Shown in pieces: positions 1 to 6,688 of a DNA stretch of 21,930 bases; position 1 is the first letter of the stretch; each line of letters opens with the position of its first letter. The notes beneath the pieces are model-generated. The model searched no databases. It worked only from the letters and a program-made list of their open reading frames with translations, and was not told the origin of the DNA. Position numbers and translations under genes: made by a program. Source of the stretch: a virus; the IMG/VR virus record IMGVR_UViG_3300007512_002494, positions 1-21,930 of that record; one strand, given 5' to 3'.

Positions 1-34
1 CGTCTTCGATTAAAGTAATTTTTTTATCACTCAT
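1..34 (-). CDS. N-terminal fragment of an unidentified phage gene
   Basis: Only the first eleven codons are inside the window (MSDKKITLIED); the rest lies beyond base 1. The ATG shares a 4-nt ATGA overlap with the stop of the upstream 169-residue gene, the same coupling seen between many genes here, which supports this start. The fragment is too short to assign a function. Confidence 0.6.
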   Translation of the reverse strand, partial: MSDKKITLIED

Positions 35-540
35 AGTATTTTGTCGTCTTTATATTGACTCCAAGATGTTTTGTTATTATCATTACAAACATCTTTTAAA
101 TCAAAACACCAAACACCATCATTTGTTGCTTCAAAGTCAATATCATCTATTTTTAAATTTAAATTAGGATTTTCGTTTTCTATACCTTCAAATTGAAAAC
201 TTATTTGTGGTATAAAATTTATATGTATATATAATTCTTTTAATTCTTTTTTAACATTATTATGATAATTAATAGGATAATTTAATGATACTGTATATCC
301 TTCAGCAATACATTTTTTCACAGTATTATAGTTCCATCCTACATTAGGAACAAAAGAATGATTAGCACCTAAGTAAATATGTTGAACTTCGTTTTGTTCG
401 GCATATTTAATTATTTTACTAGTAGGCTGAAGGCCTGTCACAAATAATGTGTGAAGGCCTTTTGCTTGTGTGTTTTCCACTTCTGTTCCTACAAAGAAGT
501 TTACATCAGCGGATTTTCCAGTTTCGTAATCTCTCAGCAT
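31..540 (-). CDS. conserved-looking hypothetical protein, 169 aa
   Basis: I do not recognise a family with confidence. The product is a soluble protein without signal peptide or membrane helix. It has an alternating beta/alpha pattern in its first half (around FVGTEVENT, HTLFVTG, VQHIYLGANHSFVPN) and a Asn/Asp-rich, acidic second half ending in Trp-containing segments. The ATG at 540 has no Shine-Dalgarno sequence and lies inside the end of a short reading frame (506-631) in another frame. Its translation may depend on coupling to that frame, or the two may have been one gene separated by an indel. The gene ends in an ATGA overlap with the next gene. It sits downstream of the clamp/DpdA cluster, so a DNA-metabolism role is possible but unproven. 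Confidence 0.7.
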   Translation of the reverse strand: MLRDYETGKSADVNFFVGTEVENTQAKGLHTLFVTGLQPTSKIIKYAEQNEVQHIYLGANHSFVPNVGWNYNTVKKCIAEGYTVSLNYPINYHNNVKKELKELYIHINFIPQISFQFEGIENENPNLNLKIDDIDFEATNDGVWCFDLKDVCNDNNKTSWSQYKDDKIL

Positions 541-631
541 TTTTTATGTTTTGCAAAATATCCAAAAGGCCAGGTAGTCCGCCGCTGTTACGTGATTCGG
601 CGATGCCCCCTAAGCCACTAGTTTCTGCCAT
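506..631 (-). CDS. possible 41-aa protein overlapping both neighbours
   Basis: A short frame reads MAETSGLGGIAESRNSGGLP, then an amphipathic, basic C-terminus ending NAERLRNWKIR. The start at 631 is preceded directly by AAGAAGGA, a possible but very close Shine-Dalgarno. It overlaps the end of the 74-residue gene by 22 nt and the start of the 169-residue gene by 35 nt. The composition (Gly-rich start, Leu/Ile-rich helix, more GC-rich than its surroundings) is unlike random AT-rich frame noise, which is why I list it. A +1 shift near its end would join it to the 169-residue protein. It could be a real small gene, a displaced N-terminus, or chance. Confidence 0.35.
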   Translation of the reverse strand: MAETSGLGGIAESRNSGGLPGLLDILQNIKNAERLRNWKIR

Positions 632-834
632 TCCTTCTTCAGTTTCTGGCAAAACGTCATGTTTTTTATTCGTTCGTCCTCTGCCTGTTTTATCCTGTAA
701 GCCTTTATGCACGAAATAATTTCCTCATCGTTAAGATCGTTACCCAAGAATATATTATCTCCATAATCTCTAAGGTTTACTTCCTTCCTGCCATAGTCAT
801 ATTTTACTATCTCTTGCCTACCATTAACCGACAT
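610..834 (-). CDS. small hypothetical protein, about 74 aa
   Basis: A short soluble protein of unknown function, starting MSVNGRQEIVKYDYGRKEVN, rich in charged residues, with a probable C-terminal helix (MTFCQKLKKEWQKLVA). The frame stays open up to 891, but that would place the start upstream of the expected transcription start of the promoter at 877-905, so I prefer the ATG at 834. The strong AAGGAG at about 865-870 lies 27 nt upstream of that ATG, too far for normal use. It is instead well spaced for a TTG at 857 that opens a 16-codon peptide in another frame (807-857). The start is therefore uncertain, and a leader peptide or an indel are both possible. Confidence 0.6.
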   Translation of the reverse strand: MSVNGRQEIVKYDYGRKEVNLRDYGDNIFLGNDLNDEEIISCIKAYRIKQAEDERIKNMTFCQKLKKEWQKLVA

Positions 835-876
835 GGACCTGTATACCAAGACCCCAAGCGATTTCTCCTTTTGTAT

Positions 877-905
877 ATTGTAGCATATCAAAGTATTTAT
901 GTCAA
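877..905 (-). promoter_or_regulatory. sigma70-type promoter with extended -10
   Basis: On the minus strand TTGACA (905-900) is followed after 17 nt by TACAAT (882-877), with TGC just before the -10, an extended -10 element. The expected transcription start is near 870, directly at AAGGAG, so the leader is almost only a ribosome binding site. The promoter overlaps the last codons of the HExxH gene. It would drive the small genes at 834-31 and what follows beyond the window, probably early in infection. Confidence 0.8.
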
Positions 906-1814
906 GTATTCTTGTACTCTTTTTGTGAACTTTTTTATTGCCATTGGATAGCGTGGATCAGGTTCGTGTAATTTGTCGCCTTTTAAAAAGTTAAAGAATT
1001 CACTATTTTCTATATAATGTTTTATTTGCGGATTCAATGGACGAGTCCTGTCATAGAATGTATATCTAAAACGTGATGCTTCTGATTCTATCATAGGATC
1101 AAATTCCATTGGACTTGTGTTATGCGATCGGCGACCAAACTCGGGATGATCTTTTGCCAATTCTTCGTCACCGTAGCCTGGATTAAGATCTGTTTGTCCG
1201 GTGTATGCAATATCGTCTGTTTCCCACTCGCCTGTTTTTTGATTAAACTTTTTAGAAGTAGTTTTCCTCAATGTAAACTCTTGTGTTAGATGCATTAGCT
1301 CATGTCTAAGAGTAGAATTAAGACGTTGCAATATATAATGTATTTGCCTAAACTGCTCCTTAGGATCAATTTGCTCTAGCAAATCTTCCATAATATCGCC
1401 TACGATAATCTTAACTCTATGAAGCCATTTATTGTTTCGAACACCTGTTTGATGTGTGCCTTCGGCATCTTCGTTTGCACTAGGTTTGTAAACTATTTGT
1501 AAATTAGCATATGCATCTTCTTTTTGTGTCTTAGGTGTATATCTACTTGGAAAGTCTTTGGGTGTGACATCAATTTCTATTTTGTTATTCCTGCCCTTTT
1601 TCCAATCCTGCTCAATGGTAACACCTTTTCTGTTTGCTACTTTAGCAATCATGCCTTTGATGTTCTTATGTTCAGGTTCGAAATTATCTCTACTGATTTT
1701 ATAATGATACATGTAGTTAAGAATCTCTTGCTCTAAGTGTGCAGAAAATGCTTTGTATATACGCTCTGGATATTTTACTAAAGATTCATTTACTTTTAGT
1801 TGTTTCAATCGCAT
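897..1814 (-). CDS. HExxH putative zinc metallopeptidase, 305 aa
   Basis: The protein carries a clear HExxH zinc-binding motif, HELMH at residues 171-175, in a helix (NSTLRHELMHLTQE). A later acidic segment around residues 238-247 (MIESEASRFRY) could supply the third, Glu ligand as in gluzincin-type enzymes. There is no signal peptide or membrane helix, so it would act in the cytoplasm or in the virion. The N-terminal 130 residues are basic and not recognised. It starts 7 nt after the DpdA-like gene stop without a good Shine-Dalgarno, so it probably belongs to the clamp-DpdA transcript. Possible roles are processing of a virion precursor or of a host protein. Only the motif supports peptidase activity; the family is not identified. 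Confidence 0.75.
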   Translation of the reverse strand: MRLKQLKVNESLVKYPERIYKAFSAHLEQEILNYMYHYKISRDNFEPEHKNIKGMIAKVANRKGVTIEQDWKKGRNNKIEIDVTPKDFPSRYTPKTQKEDAYANLQIVYKPSANEDAEGTHQTGVRNNKWLHRVKIIVGDIMEDLLEQIDPKEQFRQIHYILQRLNSTLRHELMHLTQEFTLRKTTSKKFNQKTGEWETDDIAYTGQTDLNPGYGDEELAKDHPEFGRRSHNTSPMEFDPMIESEASRFRYTFYDRTRPLNPQIKHYIENSEFFNFLKGDKLHEPDPRYPMAIKKFTKRVQEYLT

Positions 1815-1821
1815 ATAGTAT

Positions 1822-3351
1822 TTATTGAACAGTTTGTTCTAATGCTTCTAATTTATCATCATTTTGATCAAATGTATCTGCATCGTTATCGTCACCTACG
1901 TCTTCGACTTCAAATAGCGAATTAAATACTGCCGCAGACGATCTACGAGTGCGTTTATCACTAATATCTGCAAATAGTCCTTCTGCTTTTTCAATTAGTG
2001 TCATAGGATTTTCTGCTTTAAATATATCTTTACATACTTCGTTAAAGTAAATTAAATTACGTGGCACCCAAGGACTAAATTCATCTTCGTTGCCTGTTGC
2101 TTTTACTTTACGCCATTCTGTAATTTTAGGTTTATGCACAATACTTGCACAATCTGCAAGTATGTTGGCACGTTGTACAGATTCTATATGCTGATATACA
2201 TTATGTGCCATCATAAGAAAGTAACTGAAACTATCCCAACTAGTTTTACCTTCTTTGCCTAGTTTGTTTAAGTCACCTGGCTTGTAATAACAAATGTCGC
2301 CCATTGTCATACGTTCTGCAATAGGACTGCTCCACGGACACGGAATATCACTACCTGACAAATCTTTTGTATCTACTGCTTTGTCCATTATATAACTAAA
2401 GCGATTGTTTCTATGTACATGTTGTGTGTACATTTGTCCATGTGCTGTTGCTATAAAAGGACTAGCACAATCAAATGTAACCATCATATCTTCGTTTACA
2501 TGCTCACGCAAACAGCGTTGTATAGTTGTAAGCATACATGCCCAATCTAAACGTGATGTACCTAAGAAGTGTATGACATCGTTTTCGCCTTTTTCTAATA
2601 ACTTATCGTCACGCAAAACAATCATCCTACGTAAAGCAAGATATATATTCCGCATATTATTAGAACCAAATGCCCAACCTTCAAATGGAAAATGCTTTAC
2701 TGCATTATACCATTCAGTTGCAGAAGCCCAATCCATACCATGCAAAGCATTTAGAAACTTTACATTTCCTTGTCTGTGCTTAACGAACCAATCGTTATTA
2801 TACAATGTGGCTTTGAGTGTTTCGGCATAACTAGACATTTTTGTCCGTTTACGGTTAACGGGATCGGCAGCCCATGACGGTATGTCCAGTACGAGGGCAT
2901 AGTCAGCGGTATGCTCGAGCCAATTAAGAATCTTACTCCTAACGGCATCAGCATTACCAATATAATTAATATCACCAGGCTTTTCATAAAAGTTCTCCCA
3001 GTCAAAGTTAATAATACCTTTACCTATCTGGAATCCGCCACTATCAGCAAGACACCAAGTCTTTTGTTTGTCACGCTTCTGTACCATGCTTTCTTCGACA
3101 TCGCTTTTTGCAATATCAAGTTGTGCATGACCTGCAGAATACAATGACCATTTGTAATTAAAATACCCTTTATCTGCATTAAGAAAATTACAGCCTTCTA
3201 TACCATTTTCAAACTCCGCAGGAATTCTGTCCTTAGGAACATACTCTCCGTGTTGTTGTTTAGATATAAATGTATTATAAAATCCACTTATACTAGGAAG
3301 AAAGACTGCATAATCTCTATTGCTTTCTGTTAAGTTTTTCCTAGTCTTCAT
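1822..3351 (-). CDS. dpdA: DpdA/TGT-like DNA 7-deazaguanine transglycosylase
   Basis: TGT-fold enzymes swap guanine for a 7-deazaguanine; DpdA members act on DNA and some phages use them to protect their genome. TGT landmarks appear in order: LADSGGFQIGKG (101-112, with Asp103), VLDIPSW (Asp156), FLNALHG (199-205), EGWAFGS (224-230), FLGTSR (262-267) and MVTFDCASP (Asp294, matching the TGT nucleophile segment FDCVMPT). The Gln of the TGT VQGG segment is not conserved (LHGM), and I see no Cys-x-Cys-x2-Cys zinc site. At 509 aa it is longer than bacterial TGTs. An acidic tail after residue 470 contains FNSLFEV, nearly identical to the polymerase C-terminus. The start overlaps the clamp stop by ATGA. 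No preQ0 synthesis gene is in the window. Fold assignment is fairly sure; DNA as substrate is inferred from the phage setting. Confidence 0.82.
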   Translation of the reverse strand: MKTRKNLTESNRDYAVFLPSISGFYNTFISKQQHGEYVPKDRIPAEFENGIEGCNFLNADKGYFNYKWSLYSAGHAQLDIAKSDVEESMVQKRDKQKTWCLADSGGFQIGKGIINFDWENFYEKPGDINYIGNADAVRSKILNWLEHTADYALVLDIPSWAADPVNRKRTKMSSYAETLKATLYNNDWFVKHRQGNVKFLNALHGMDWASATEWYNAVKHFPFEGWAFGSNNMRNIYLALRRMIVLRDDKLLEKGENDVIHFLGTSRLDWACMLTTIQRCLREHVNEDMMVTFDCASPFIATAHGQMYTQHVHRNNRFSYIMDKAVDTKDLSGSDIPCPWSSPIAERMTMGDICYYKPGDLNKLGKEGKTSWDSFSYFLMMAHNVYQHIESVQRANILADCASIVHKPKITEWRKVKATGNEDEFSPWVPRNLIYFNEVCKDIFKAENPMTLIEKAEGLFADISDKRTRRSSAAVFNSLFEVEDVGDDNDADTFDQNDDKLEALEQTVQ

Positions 3352-4094
3352 TTATTCATTGCTGGTAAAATATAATTATAAGTTGCAAGTCCGCTATCAA
3401 TAGAAATTTGCAATGCACCTTGATCTGAAATGCTCATTACACAGGTACCTGACATTCCTAACTTAAGAATACTTAGCACCTGTTGTAATGGCCAACTCCA
3501 GTTCTGCTTTAGTTCACCTTCTACATTCCTAGCAAAAATCCGCTTGCCAGCATGTCCGCTACCGTCGTCAGTACCAACGCCGATAACAACATTACCATTT
3601 TCAGTTCTAACCGAAAAGGTTGGCTCGATTGTTGCATAGATGCTTGCGATTTGGGCGAGCTCCTGAACAGATTGTTTAGTAGGTTCAAACGATACATTCC
3701 AGTTTACTCCTTTAAATTTAACTGTTTTAAGTTGTTGTTCTACAACTTCTTTGCTCATAAATCTATATTGATCTGTGTTACCATATTGATCTTCGAATGT
3801 CAACGACTCTAATACTTGTTCGCCATTGCGTTCACGATTGTTAACATTAATTTTACCTTCTTCTGCTTTATAGCTATCAAGATTAACAATACCATTTAGA
3901 AAGCCTAAGTTACCCATACCAAACTCGCCTACAAACTCGGCGACAGGGTTAGTAGTCTTTGCATTTAATATAACAGTTCTATCTGTATCCATGGCTTCAA
4001 ATGCCGTTTCTGCATCTGTTCCTGTTACTTTAACATTTTCAATGAAGCCAAGGCCAGCTGTGTGGTCGACTACATCCAAAAGAATATCTTTCAT
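3348..4094 (-). CDS. 45: sliding clamp, T4 gp45-like
   Basis: The product (248 aa; T4 gp45 is 228) has the layout of the phage clamp: a repeated beta-rich two-domain protein with no signal or membrane segment. In the first domain NLGFLNGIVNLDSY matches the gp45 region LNGFLGILSLV. In the second, strands around NVVIGVGTDD and the C-terminal stretch LQQVLSILKLGMSGTCVMSI to YNYILPA match the gp45 C-terminal region in order and spacing. In T4 the clamp is a trimeric ring that holds gp43 on DNA and activates late transcription. The gene has its own consensus promoter, a TAGGAG ribosome binding site and an ATGA overlap with the DpdA-like gene. The clamp loader genes 44 and 62, which lie next to gene 45 in T4, are not in this window. 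Similarity was judged by eye, so confidence is good but not complete. Confidence 0.8.
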   Translation of the reverse strand: MKDILLDVVDHTAGLGFIENVKVTGTDAETAFEAMDTDRTVILNAKTTNPVAEFVGEFGMGNLGFLNGIVNLDSYKAEEGKINVNNRERNGEQVLESLTFEDQYGNTDQYRFMSKEVVEQQLKTVKFKGVNWNVSFEPTKQSVQELAQIASIYATIEPTFSVRTENGNVVIGVGTDDGSGHAGKRIFARNVEGELKQNWSWPLQQVLSILKLGMSGTCVMSISDQGALQISIDSGLATYNYILPAMNK

Positions 4095-4120
4095 AAGTCT
4101 CCTATTAGATAATTTTATAT

Positions 4121-4149
4121 ATTATAACACGCCAAAAGGCTAATGTCAA
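4121..4149 (-). promoter_or_regulatory. full-consensus sigma70 promoter of the clamp gene
   Basis: TTGACA (4149-4144), a 17-nt spacer and TATAAT (4126-4121) all match consensus, with TGT before the -10 (extended -10). The start codon of the clamp follows 26 nt after the -10, behind TAGGAG, so the leader should be about 20 nt. The -35 lies 1 nt upstream of the stop of the phosphate-transporter gene, so the clamp gene can be transcribed independently of the metabolic island. The spacer contains a small GCC-TTTT-GGC inverted repeat. Confidence 0.88.
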
Positions 4150-4150
4150 G

Positions 4151-4657
4151 TTAAAACTTAGACATAAATTTTGCGAGTTGATTTACAAATGGTAACAGAA
4201 TAACTGCCATAAGCATATTAACTCCTGTATGTACCATTGCAATTTGTTTTGTAATACCAGTAGGCATTCCGTCGGATACTAAAAGTCCTGCCAACCAAAT
4301 AGTGCCAGTAGTTCCTATGTTTGCTCCAAGAACTGCTGCTATTGCTGCTGGAAGTGGCAATGCTCCGCCTGCAACTAATCCTATAATTGCAGTAGTAGAC
4401 AATGAAGACGATTGCCATAATAGTGTCATTATGATTCCACCAACAAACATATAAATTGGATTACCCAAAAACCATTGAAGGTGATCTATGTTTCCCATTG
4501 CTTTCATTCCGCCTGAGAACATTTTTAAACCAATGTAAAATATTACTAAACCTAGTAATGTTTGAATAATAGGATTATTAAATTCCATGCTCTGAACCTT
4601 TTTGATTAATTTTGCTTTCTTACTTACTTTCATTTCAAAGTTATTTATAGTTGTCAT
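4151..4657 (-). CDS. half-size Na+/phosphate cotransporter (NptA/PF02690-like)
   Basis: A membrane protein of 168 aa with about four hydrophobic segments after residue 28. It carries the family signatures WQSSSLSTTAIIGLVAGG (QSSS at 82-85) and VLGANIGTTGT (GANIGTT 111-117). Complete bacterial NptA-type transporters have two such repeats and often a PhoU-like tail; this protein has one repeat and no tail, so it would have to work as a dimer if it transports Na+ and phosphate. The ATG at 4657 has no Shine-Dalgarno, and a perfect late-promoter motif (4642-4649) lies just inside it. The ATG at 4585 (MEFNNPII), preceded by AAGG at good spacing and directly before the first helix, may be the real start. 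It is the last gene of the island. Confidence 0.82.
   Translation of the reverse strand: MTTINNFEMKVSKKAKLIKKVQSMEFNNPIIQTLLGLVIFYIGLKMFSGGMKAMGNIDHLQWFLGNPIYMFVGGIIMTLLWQSSSLSTTAIIGLVAGGALPLPAAIAAVLGANIGTTGTIWLAGLLVSDGMPTGITKQIAMVHTGVNMLMAVILLPFVNQLAKFMSKF
4642..4649 (-). promoter_or_regulatory. T4-type late promoter motif TATAAATA
   Basis: The minus strand reads TATAAATA, a perfect match to the T4 late promoter consensus recognised with gp55 in T4. It lies a few codons inside the longest frame of the phosphate transporter. Transcription would start near 4635, just upstream of the internal ATG at 4633 and well before the ATG at 4585, fitting a shorter protein. In AT-rich DNA an 8-mer can occur by chance, so this rests on motif and position only. 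Confidence 0.45.
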
Positions 4658-4671
4658 GTTAAAATTATGTT

Positions 4672-4688
4672 ATCATTTAATTTTCGTA
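4672..4688 (-). repeat. third copy of the palindrome half-site (17 bp)
   Basis: TACGAAAATTAAATGAT on the minus strand repeats exactly the sequence at 4708-4724, which contains the last codons and stop of the IPNS-type gene. It lies just 3' of the 39-nt palindrome. The region therefore holds a direct, an inverted and a second direct copy of the same gene end, followed by the phosphate-transporter start. Confidence 0.9.
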
Positions 4689-4690
4689 AT

Positions 4691-4729
4691 AAGAGTACGA
4701 AAATTAAATCATTTAATTTTCGTACTCTT
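4691..4729 (-). repeat. perfect 39-nt palindrome, RNA hairpin at the end of the IPNS-type gene
   Basis: The arms begin AAGAGTACGAAAATTAAA (4729-4712) and end with its exact reverse complement (4708-4691), giving an 18-bp stem with a 3-nt loop centred on base 4710. The left arm is coding: it contains the end of the IPNS-type gene and its stop codon. No run of U follows, so it is not a standard intrinsic terminator. It is more likely to affect mRNA end stability or to have arisen by template switching. Confidence 0.92.
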
Positions 4730-5660
4730 GATGCTTAGGAATATGTTGCTCGCCTTGCATAACAATCTCTGCACTTGGAATATAATCTGTATCGTGCGAT
4801 AAAGATAAACGCCATTTAAGATATTCATAAGCATTAATAGGATCGTACTTGGCTGGTTCGTTTGTAATATTTTCTACAGTAGTCCTACGTCCAGCATCAA
4901 CAAAATATGGCATTGATATTCTATCTTTTGTCATGTCTGAGTTCACAACTCTATGTGGTGTAGATTTTAATGTGTCGTTTGTCCATCGTTGTAATAAATC
5001 ACCTGTATTCATCACAATCGAGTTTTCTACTACAGGTACGTCTATCCAGTCTTTTTGTTTTCTATCATATACTTGCAAACCAGGAGTGTCGTCAAATCTC
5101 CATAGTAATGTACAAGTGCCATAATCAGTATGCGAACTACCTCTTATTTGTCCTGGTTGTATTTCTCCGTCATAGGCAGGATAACGTATCATTCTCATTG
5201 TAGAATTGCCATGTAAATGTTCTTCAACTAATTTTCCCCTAGGCAAGTCAAACATCTCTTCAAACATATAAATGAAGTCGTAACTTAATAACTCTGCTAT
5301 ACGTAGAATCTTTTGAGCTAATGGTTTGAATTCAGGTATGTCTAAAGGATAATATTGATCTGTCATACGATCAGGTGTAACCCAATTATATGTTTCTTTT
5401 AAGTCTCCAGGCGAGTCGGGATTTGTTCGTTCAAAACCCATCCAATGATAACCAATGTTATCTTCGACTCCGCTATATTTGTTCTTCTGTTTTGTTTCTA
5501 ACTGTAAGTCAAAGAACTCTTGCATAAGTTGTTTCCAATCATTAAACTCTGGTAACCATTGATTATAAACATTTGTAAAAACTGCAAAACCACATGTACT
5601 ATAAGCATTATACATCTTAGGTACAATGTCTTTATCGTTCCAATCTATTATTGGTATCAT
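4713..5660 (-). CDS. IPNS-type 2-oxoglutarate/Fe(II) oxygenase
   Basis: A full-length (315 aa) non-haem iron oxygenase of the isopenicillin N synthase/DIOX family. Residues 1-110 fit the N-terminal DIOX domain (MIPIIDWND, TCGFAVFTN). The catalytic domain has the facial triad His177-x-Asp179 (SSHTDYGTCTLL) and His236 (STPHRVV), with Arg247-x-Ser249 (RIS) for the 2-oxoglutarate carboxylate. It is expected to be cytoplasmic. The substrate cannot be read from sequence; the family includes enzymes acting on nucleobases, amino acids and small acids. From memory, relatives sit near nucleobase transport genes in alphaproteobacteria, which would fit this island, but this needs a neighbourhood search. 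Its start overlaps the preceding propeller gene by ATGA, and its last codons form one arm of the 39-nt palindrome. Confidence 0.9.
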   Translation of the reverse strand: MIPIIDWNDKDIVPKMYNAYSTCGFAVFTNVYNQWLPEFNDWKQLMQEFFDLQLETKQKNKYSGVEDNIGYHWMGFERTNPDSPGDLKETYNWVTPDRMTDQYYPLDIPEFKPLAQKILRIAELLSYDFIYMFEEMFDLPRGKLVEEHLHGNSTMRMIRYPAYDGEIQPGQIRGSSHTDYGTCTLLWRFDDTPGLQVYDRKQKDWIDVPVVENSIVMNTGDLLQRWTNDTLKSTPHRVVNSDMTKDRISMPYFVDAGRRTTVENITNEPAKYDPINAYEYLKWRLSLSHDTDYIPSAEIVMQGEQHIPKHQEYEN

Positions 5661-6688
5661 TTAGGTCCCTCCGGATATCTATGGGCTTTGAAGCAACTAT
5701 TATGTTCACCAGTAATAAACTTATTAAGTGGTTCTGGATATTCTGCAAAGTCGGGTATAACATATTCCCATACAGTTTCTCCTTCTGGTGTAACTTCAAA
5801 TAGTCTGCCAAAAGCACTTTCACAAATAAATGTATTGCCATTCCATAATCGTTCTACACTACCCATATATGGCGAAAAGAACGCAGGAGGCATGTCGTCT
5901 ACATAACTCCATACTAACTCTTTAGTGTTAAGATTAAATTCTACGATACGTGAATGATGTATTGAACCAGGACGAATATTACCATTATCAAAACATAACA
6001 AACCATTTTCTGTTATAACAGGACAATGTTGTTGTGCAACTTCTGGGTATTTAACTTCAAAAAAACGAAATCCTGTTTTTTTATCTATACCTATGATACC
6101 AGATGATGTACGCAAACTCAAGTAAACAATATCATTATATTGGTATACTCCATTTATCATTGGCCAATGATCATCATTAAAGCATTCATGAATAGGATAT
6201 TCTTCTTTTGTTAAATGCTCCCATGCTCTCCATTCCCATACAACTTCACCTTTGCGATTTACTTCCCTTACAATATCAGATTGTCCCTCCCATTGTTTAA
6301 TAGGTACTTCTGCTGCAACTGTATAGAGCAAATTACCATTGTCTAACCATTGAGCATCATGATGATGATATATGTCTTCATGTTCCCAAACAATATCGCC
6401 ATCAGGTGTTGCTTCCATAAAGTGACCACCATGCCAAATATCCCATGCAGGATATAAATGAGCAGATCGTTCATTGCTACCATTATAACCTAAATTGCTG
6501 TTTGGTAGTATAACTGCATCACGCCCTGGTCGCACAGGCATTTGCCATTCATGTTCTACGTTACCGTATATATCAATTAATACTACCCGGCCGTTTCCTG
6601 TTTGTGGAGCATACAAGGTAAATCCGCCTGCATTTCCTCCCGTTAGATGTGTTAATCCTAGTTTTCTTCTTTTAATTGTACTTTTCAT
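5657..6688 (-). CDS. arylsulfotransferase (ASST)-like beta-propeller protein
   Basis: The 343-aa protein is built of repeated WD-like blades of the ASST type: RVVLIDIYGNVEHEWQMP, GDIVWEHEDIYHHHDAQWL then NGNLLYTV, KGEVVWEWRAWEH, KELVWSYVDD, WNGNTFICESAFGRLFEV and EGETVWEYVIPDF. The HHHD-x3-LDNGNLL segment (about 108-121) is typical of these proteins. ASST enzymes move sulfate from a phenolic donor to a phenol and are usually periplasmic. Here there is no signal peptide (basic start MKSTIKRRK), so a cytoplasmic role or a non-sulfotransferase role is likely. It is flanked by two unrelated 2-oxoglutarate oxygenases with ATGA overlaps on both sides, implying equal expression and a joint pathway or complex. 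The fold is well supported; activity is not. Confidence 0.78.
   Translation of the reverse strand: MKSTIKRRKLGLTHLTGGNAGGFTLYAPQTGNGRVVLIDIYGNVEHEWQMPVRPGRDAVILPNSNLGYNGSNERSAHLYPAWDIWHGGHFMEATPDGDIVWEHEDIYHHHDAQWLDNGNLLYTVAAEVPIKQWEGQSDIVREVNRKGEVVWEWRAWEHLTKEEYPIHECFNDDHWPMINGVYQYNDIVYLSLRTSSGIIGIDKKTGFRFFEVKYPEVAQQHCPVITENGLLCFDNGNIRPGSIHHSRIVEFNLNTKELVWSYVDDMPPAFFSPYMGSVERLWNGNTFICESAFGRLFEVTPEGETVWEYVIPDFAEYPEPLNKFITGEHNSCFKAHRYPEGPK

Noticed and set aside
2405-2830. Plus-strand reading frame of 141 aa opposite the DpdA-like gene
   Set aside because: The minus-strand frame carries the TGT motifs; the plus-strand product is Cys/Ser-rich without any recognisable feature.
4691-4729. Intrinsic transcription terminator
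   Set aside because: The stem is AT-rich and no run of U follows; the next gene starts close by on the same strand.
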